A DNA stretch of 64,000 nt from Fennellomyces sp. T-0311 (lineage: Eukaryota; Mucoromycota; Mucoromycetes; Mucorales; Lichtheimiaceae). The stretch spans positions 310,001-374,000 of the forward strand of contig JALLLT010000027.1 in the NCBI GenBank assembly GCA_025266875.1, given 5' to 3'. Both the position numbers and the translations under genes were made by a program. Shown here piece after piece: positions 58,201 to 64,000 of the stretch. Below the pieces are notes generated by a model that worked only from the letters and a program-made list of their open reading frames with translations, was not told the origin of the DNA and searched no databases. How positions within the stretch are numbered: position 1 is the stretch's first letter; each line of letters starts with the position of its first letter.

Positions 58201-60020
58201 TTATTTGCTGTCAAAACATACGTCCCTGAGAAAGACAGCTACGAAATCATATTAAATCCATTCCGGAACACACATATAATCAAAAATAGCGATCTATGCT
58301 TCTATATCGCTCAAAGTTCAAAGGAGATCCGAGATATCGACACTCTGGTAAAAAAAAATTATCAAAGACTTTGAGATTTGAAAACTGACAAGGTCATTGA
58401 TAGAGCTCATTATATGTATGGCAAATGGTTCGGATTCAAGAGTATTCGATGGGTTATCCAGATGATGACTACGGGTCGATGCGTCAGCGTTGCCATCTGA
58501 CTCCTACACTGCCACCTTCGCCATCTTCAAGCTCTTTACCATCTTCGCCCCCAACAAAGCGCCGATATCAAATTACCCGACTCCCATCTTCAAGTCATTC
58601 ACTACTGATAGGTATCAGTGGCGGAGGCGCAGCTCTTAACATGTCGAAACTCTCCTCCGGACGATGTAATGCTAATGATTGCGATGAGGATGAAGATGAT
58701 GATGGCAGGTGTAACGATGACGATGATGACATGAGTATTGCTCAAAGTGAAACATCATCGTTAAAATGCTATTTACTCGACGAGCCAGCGGAACGGGACG
58801 ACGTAATCATCCAGTCTGCCGCTGGGATGCGTAATCATGTTATCGTATGCATGCACGAAGAATTTATCAATTTATTCAAGTTCATCTACAATCTAAGGTA
58901 GATATCGTATGGAATCCCATAACAGGCTATATTATTATACTTACATTTGTGTTTATCCGTGTGTCGCAGATCCCCACACTTGAGACCTGAAGAACTGCAG
59001 GATATTGTACTTTTATGCACGGAGTTGCCATCCGCCAAAGCATTTGATACGATAAGCTCTTTCCCGCGCGTCTACGTTATGGAGGTAATATACGAGTATC
59101 ATTGATATGTATACTTGAGAAATCTAATCCAATCAAAATAGGGAAATTGTCGCCAGCCGGATGATCTTCTTCGTGCTGGAGTTAAACGTGCAAAGCAAGT
59201 AGTTGTAATGAGGTAATTCATCAATCACTTATACAAAGAAAAAGCTCAAGTTGCTAACCAGTTGATTCATCAAGTGAAAAAGAAAATCCAGAACAGCAAG
59301 GTGCGAGCGCTGACAGCGCAGCCATGTAAGAATAGAATTATGCTTTGTTTACATCATTTTTTTTTGGAACTTACCGGGCACTTTTCCTAGCATGACCAGT
59401 CATATTATTCACTTGCTCCTTCATCGGCATAAAAGAAATCCATATATCATTGTGAATTTGGGTACGTTCAATGCAGTAATTCATTCATCATATATACTAA
59501 TACTTTTATAGTTGAGCGATCAAATATCAAGTTTATGCATTTATTACAAGGAAAGCAAGTCGATGAAGAAGTCGATGTATTCTATACGCCTGCCTATGCA
59601 GCTGGAGATGTTGTTGCTGATAGCCTCATTAGCAATGTGCTGCTCAGCCAAACGTATTATAAGCCGGACATTGTTCAGGTTATTAAGGCGTTGAGTGGCA
59701 TGCCACCGACAATCACTGCTGAAGCTCATGTTCGCCGAGAAAAAGTCGAAAGCACTTGGCCAAGTAACACAGATCAACCAGTATCCTCCCGACTCACCAG
59801 CATACCTGTTCCTGATCTGTTTATCGGCCAAACATTTTCGCGACTTTTTGAATCATTGCTCCTGGATCAGGGCGTGCTCGCCTTAGGCCTTCTCCGTTCA
59901 CCCGATAAGATCACATTTGGTAATGAGCTTCCATTTGTTTACTCTAACCCAGTCCCTTCCTTGATCCTTCGAGCATCCGATTTCATATACATTCTAGCCC
60001 AGCCGGGCTGGGTGTTATGA
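55286..60020 (+). CDS. BK/Slo-type calcium-activated potassium channel
   Basis: About twenty short exons, several checked in frame (55286-55551, 55653-55791, 55854-55971, 56054-56175 and so on). The cytosolic N-terminus is acidic and Pro/Ser-rich. Membrane helices follow, including YFLRSWVCLLRIKSALKIK as a weak S4. The pore is VVVVTLSTVGYGDITPSAPM, with the selectivity filter at 56,910-56,925 split by an intron between the last Gly and Asp. The C-terminus has two RCK domains: RCK1 around 57,180-58,000 (TAEQAKDTLDGFL, SVIFLDTKPL) and RCK2 around 58,830-60,020 (NHVIVCMHEEFINLF to IYILAQPGWVL). The linker at 58,660-58,740 is very acidic (CDEDEDDDGRC, DDDDDMS). Slo channels pass potassium in response to calcium and voltage. 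The membrane in which it acts is unknown. Confidence 0.88.
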
Positions 60021-60174
60021 TTAATGCTCACAACCAAGCTATATACCCCGAAATTTTGAACATTGTTTTCTTTTAAAAAAAGGTCATGCACATATCTCCA
60101 CCATCAACATTGCTATCTATATATTTATATTAAAACTGTGCAAAGTTTTGTTTACAATTAGAAAAGAACTACTG

Positions 60175-61754
60175 CTACATATCATGCTCTAGATTTGCTG
60201 CATCTAACAAGGCAATGGCTGCTCCCAAACACCATCCTGTTTCTACCCCTTCTATCTTTTTAGCCATTTTAATTTCTCGGTCATCCGGAATTTCATATCC
60301 ATGTGATAACAAGCCATAGATGAACGATAGGTCTAGACACCATTCCGGCCGATCAAGCATTTCATCCCGTAGGTCACCATCCGGCAGATGATCAAGATAT
60401 TCGCCCATACATACTCGTTCGGTCAGTCTACGTAATTCCGGTAACTTGAAACTTGCTGGGAGACCCAAGGGCTGGGTGCGGTCGTAAAAGTATGAGAAGA
60501 TATAGATAGGACCATCGGTGAATGCTTCAGCGATTTGCGGCTGATGGATACCATCAAATGAACAGGGAGGAGCCATACACACGGCGTTCTTGTTGAGAAT
60601 ATCCTTGACAACTTCCGTGCAGGCATCATGTAAACCTTGGCCGAGGAACGTAGCTTCAGGATCAGGATGGTTTTTTGGAAACGTGAATTCAAGGTTGCGA
60701 GGCAAACAAGGGTGTGAAACATGAAGGTCAGGTTTGACTTGGCCAGCTAGTTCCAAAATACGTCGATGCATTCGCTTCCTTGCTTCCATTAAGCCATAGC
60801 CCAGATACGAATGTTGATATAGTACATAATCTCGATTGTCATAAGTTAATGTGTACTTGTGGTCCCCTTCAACCATAGCCTCAGACCTAATATTGGCAGG
60901 TTCGAACACAATTTGCGTTGATGCACCACCCAGATCAAACACAGCGGCCGTATGGGCAACTTTTGATTTCAGGTTGCCCAGCAAAAAGTTCACAGTGATC
61001 CATGCATATACGCCTGTCCATTCTTGTATCAGCATCCGTCCTTTTTATCCATCCTTTGCTTACCTTCATCCTTTCCATCCATGATTGTTACACCTTCCTT
61101 GCGGCCGCCGATAATGGGGAACGGATAGCGGGAATGGATGTGATCGTACACGGCATCCAACACTTTTTCACTCTCTTCCTGACCTAGTAATCGTAATCCA
61201 GCCGTTGCCCTGACAGCCATGGGTGTTTTCCGTCGGAGTGTGGGCGGGATCACTTCCAGAGCCTGTCGAAGCAATGGATCGAGCGATTGTGCAGCCTCGT
61301 TTGGAGAATACGACGATAATCCCGGAATTGTTTGAACAAAAAGTATTTCATCTTTGAGGCGCACTGGGTCGTTAGATGCACACTGTACAAACTGGTATAC
61401 GTGCAATCGTGAGCCGGCCGACCCGGCGTCGATCATGATCGCATATTTTAAGCACGTCGGTGGCTGTCCTACTTTTTGCAGTTTAGCCACTTTTGTATGC
61501 TGTTTTCTTCGCAATTACTTGCCTGTTAATCGAGCTCGCATTGCATCGGCCATACCAAGCAGCTGTTCTTCAGGATACCAGTAAACAAGAAACGCGAGGG
61601 CGATGCCAACGAGAGCAATCATGATGCGTAATCCGACTAACCCTTGTGCTGATTCCTTCCTGATCCTTCTGCGAATCACGCTATGCTGTGGTCGACCATG
61701 TTGTCTGGGCTTTGCTCGACCATTGGTTTCTGGTGCTCTACTCCGGGCTGGCAT
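60175..61754 (-). CDS. GDA1: GDA1/CD39-family nucleoside diphosphatase
   Basis: Three exons on the minus strand: exon 1 from 61754 encodes a basic N-terminus and one membrane anchor (LRIMIALVGIALAFLVYWY), giving a type II protein. Exon 2 has ACR1 (IMIDAGSAGSRLHVYQF) and ACR3 (VRATAGLRLLG). Exon 3 has ACR4 (AVFDLGGASTQIVFEP) and ACR5 (ETGWCLGAAIALL), ending ANLEHDM at 60,175. All apyrase motifs are intact. Family role: Golgi-lumen hydrolysis of GDP or UDP released by glycosyltransferases, so nucleotide-sugar antiport can run. The first intron most likely runs from gtatgg (inside the frame after EEQLL) to an aaaag or aaaaag acceptor; the two choices differ by a few residues. Confidence 0.92.
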
Positions 61755-62924
61755 CGGGAAGAAACTGCATATGAAAGCAAGCCAGTCGCAAAAGTTTAAT
61801 TTGCGACCCCTACGATATGCGCGATTCAGGACGTTTACTTGTATAGTAATATGGCATTTGCTATTACGTATGTCCTACCCTAGTGACTATCACAGAGGGT
61901 ACATTTCCATATAATAATAACGAGTGTATATACACTTTGGAAAGTGAGAGGCACACGGTCAATAGACCGGGATGGCATAGAATAGAAGTACTTTCCGTCG
62001 GTACAGCTTTTCATCTCATAACGGTTTATTATTTGTCCCATGGACCAAACGCTTGGCTTACCAAGTCTAATCTATCCAAGCTAAACTATGCGTCCATAAA
62101 TTCAGAGTGGTACATTTGTTGAATGACTTGTAACAAAGTGGAAGCTATTGTGAAATCATAGCCTTGCTTACATAGGAAGTATCATAATAGAATGAAGCAA
62201 ATACGTATCCGTTAGTAAACGATTCATTATCTAAGCGAGAGCTATTCCCCGGGGTGCTCATGCATTCTCTGTGAAAAAGTTACGTAACAGCCCTTTAAGT
62301 ACGCAGTGTAGTATCGATTGTAGCGGATACAGACTTCAACTTGCTAATGCACGTATCATCTCTACATACGCAGATTATGGACTATATATGTGGAAGCATT
62401 GTGTGTAGATGCTTTGTCACTGATGACATTTTGGGATAGGCTTTCGTTGTCTATTTGTGTCTATAGTTGCCACGATATGCATGGAAATACTGATAAGCAA
62501 CATTCGTTTTGGTGTCGAAGACAGAAAAGAAGCCAAAAGATTGAATGGAAGCCCTGTATTATATAGTCGACATCTAAATAGCTACATAAATGGCTTTAAA
62601 GGTCAGAACAAAAAATAACAGGTGGTATGTTACTATAACATGTGAAACAAAATGTCACTGGCCTTTCCACAGACGAGTGTTTGTTGCTGAGTTGTTTGTT
62701 GCTAAAGGTATAAACGACCAGGGCGTCTGAAGCAAGGTCGTTTCGATACGCTTTTGAGAAGCGGTACCAAGTTAAAAGCTATGATGTTCTATATCATCAC
62801 TGCAGGAAGTTGCGTAAGAACATATACAATAAGGTTACGTAATAGAACTTTTTGGGTATTGGTGAGGTCAGCTCCACCCATAAAGACTCTGAGACGAATT
62901 TGCATTACATTTTCGTGTTTCATC
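61755..62924. other. intergenic interval
   Basis: Divergent promoters of GDA1 (minus) and the beta-trefoil gene (plus). AT-rich; no frame of interest. Confidence 0.5.
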
Positions 62925-63579
62925 ATGTCCGACTTTCCCGAGGGCTACTTTTACATACGGTCTCGACATTGCGGAAAAGTCATTGACGGTGAGAAACCAC
63001 AATAAAACGAATAAGAGGCCGAGCTGACTCTTTCCCAGTTGATGGTGCTTATACAAAGGTGAATTGTTGCTCGATTCAAATACCTTGAAATAAAAAACTC
63101 AATCTTTTCGCAGAATGACGCCAAGATTTTGATTTGGACCCCCAAGCATAATGACGATCGAGACAATCAGTTATGGTACTATCAAGTAAGGATCACGGAG
63201 AAGTGAGCAAGACGGAGTCTAACTGCCCCCATACGGATAGGACGGTTTCATTATAAACAAGCATTCGAACAAGGTACTCGACGTGCGCGGTGGACCACTG
63301 CAGGAGAATGCACCGATTATCCAGTACGATCGCAAGCTTGTGATGGATGCACAAAACCAACGGTTCGGATACAAAAGCCGCGACGGTGTGATTTATGTGC
63401 TTGCAGACCCACGGATGGTGCTCGATATCCGGGGTGCTTCCCCTGATGATGGATCTAGGGTGATTCTGTACCGCCGAAAGTTGACATTGGAGGATAATCT
63501 GAATCAGCAATGGGACCTTGTACCTGCTGGTGATGTACGCGCAGAACGCGAGGTTTTGTTCGAGTCTGATGATTTTTAG
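62925..63579 (+). CDS. small ricin-B-type (beta-trefoil) lectin-domain protein
   Basis: Four exons (62925-62988, 63039-63058, 63114-63185, 63241-63579) give 164 residues, about one beta-trefoil. Start MSDFPEGYFYIRSRHCGKVI, then NDAKILIWTPKHNDDRDNQL with WYYQ, then NKVLDVRGGPLQENAPIIQY and a second VLDIRGASPDDGS with QQWDLV. The repeated hydrophobic-Asp-x-Arg-Gly and Q-x-W-like positions are typical of ricin-B folds; this is a carbohydrate-binding module, not a catalytic chain. No signal peptide, so it is probably cytosolic. Ligand unknown. Similar small proteins are common in Mucorales, as I recall. Confidence 0.8.
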
Positions 63580-63810
63580 GAGACCCTACGAAGTTGTACT
63601 GCTCATTCGTTCTTCCAATGACATGAATAAAACCACAAAACAATTGTACGCACCTACCTAGCTTGGATGGGGATACGCTATCCTTATAACTATTACAAAA
63701 AATACAGGCGTTCAGCTAACTAAACTCCTTTTTATCCAGCTTCAAAGCGAACGAGAACACGATCTACACCGAAGGGATTTCCATATTGGGAAAGATTTGA
63801 TATGGGTCTA
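63580..63810. other. intergenic interval
   Basis: 3' side of the beta-trefoil gene; no gene seen before the dispersed repeat. Confidence 0.5.
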
Positions 63811-63965
63811 GTTGAAAAAGTATAAATTTTATTTGGAAGACTTTTTGACCTGCTCCAATAGGTATATGGTCGCTTCCATGCGGTACAAATTTATAGATAT
63901 AAAAGGGTATTTGTGCCATGTCTGAAAAAACCCCTTACTGGGAAAAGACAGGCCGATGTCGAAAC
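63811..63965 (-). repeat. dispersed retroposon 3' tail, copy 3
   Basis: Read on the minus strand it has CGGCCTGTCTTTTCCCAGTA, TTTTTTCAGACATGGCACAA, TTTGTACCGCATGGAAGCGA, CCTATTGGAGCAGGTC, AGTCTTCCAA and the end CTTTTTCAAC. The 5' end may continue past the window edge. No coding frame in the visible part. Confidence 0.75.
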
Positions 63966-64000
63966 GTTCTGAATAGTTATAGAAATGGAGAGAAGAAAAA

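Noticed and set aside
58660..58740. Acidic run read as a BK calcium bowl
   Set aside because: It lies in the linker between RCK domains, not at the calcium-bowl position of RCK2; noted only as an acidic segment.

Overview
The window reads as nuclear DNA of a filamentous early-diverging fungus, most likely Mucoromycota/Mucorales. This is inferred from gene content (GOLD-PH-ORD oxysterol-binding protein, giant SEL1-repeat protein, fungal GUP1, TMS1/SERINC, a BK-type potassium channel), dense short GT-AG introns, many compact genes on both strands and moderate GC. No species can be named from the sequence alone. There are no prokaryotic features: no operons, CRISPR arrays or rRNA.

Left part (1-30 kb) is ordinary gene-dense housekeeping DNA: the 3' end of an unrecognised gene, a penta-EF-hand protein, an OSH3-like oxysterol-binding protein, TMS1/SERINC (minus), an ASCC1-like 2H-phosphoesterase (minus), an F-box/LRR protein, RAD50, a bZIP factor, a 1674-residue SEL1-repeat protein (minus) and a DUF4211-type protein with an N-terminal PIP-box-like motif (minus).

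Middle part (30-53 kb) is a rearranged, repeat-rich island. It holds a decayed copy and an intact copy of a zinc-independent MDR oxidoreductase, full-length NOP14, GUP1, and a roughly 3.08 kb inverted duplication (arms about 32,839-35,921 and 45,808-50,719). The left arm carries a second 2H-phosphoesterase gene (paralogue of the one at 8.6-10.0 kb) and the last two exons of NOP14. The right arm carries copies of both, made into pseudogenes: NOP14 is 5'-truncated, and the 2H gene is split by a 1642 bp retroposon with a 13 bp target-site duplication. A 172 bp TA-flanked MITE also sits in the right arm. The left arm supplies the empty site for both insertions. The retroposon encodes an ORF1/gag-like protein but no reverse transcriptase, so it looks like a half-LINE. 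Its 3' tail recurs at three other places in the window, one of them with a 17 bp target-site duplication of its own. Two further TA-flanked inverted-terminal-repeat elements lie nearby.

Right part (53-64 kb) returns to single-copy genes: RPS25, a Slo/BK-type potassium channel with many introns, a GDA1/CD39 nucleoside diphosphatase (minus) and a small ricin-B-like beta-trefoil protein. The genes share no single pathway. Loose functional groupings are nuclear/DNA (RAD50, DUF4211), ribosome biogenesis (NOP14, RPS25), and membrane or secretory pathway (OSBP, TMS1, GUP1, GDA1, PEF). Exon boundaries were inferred by hand from splice signals, reading frame and family conservation; no alignment was run.
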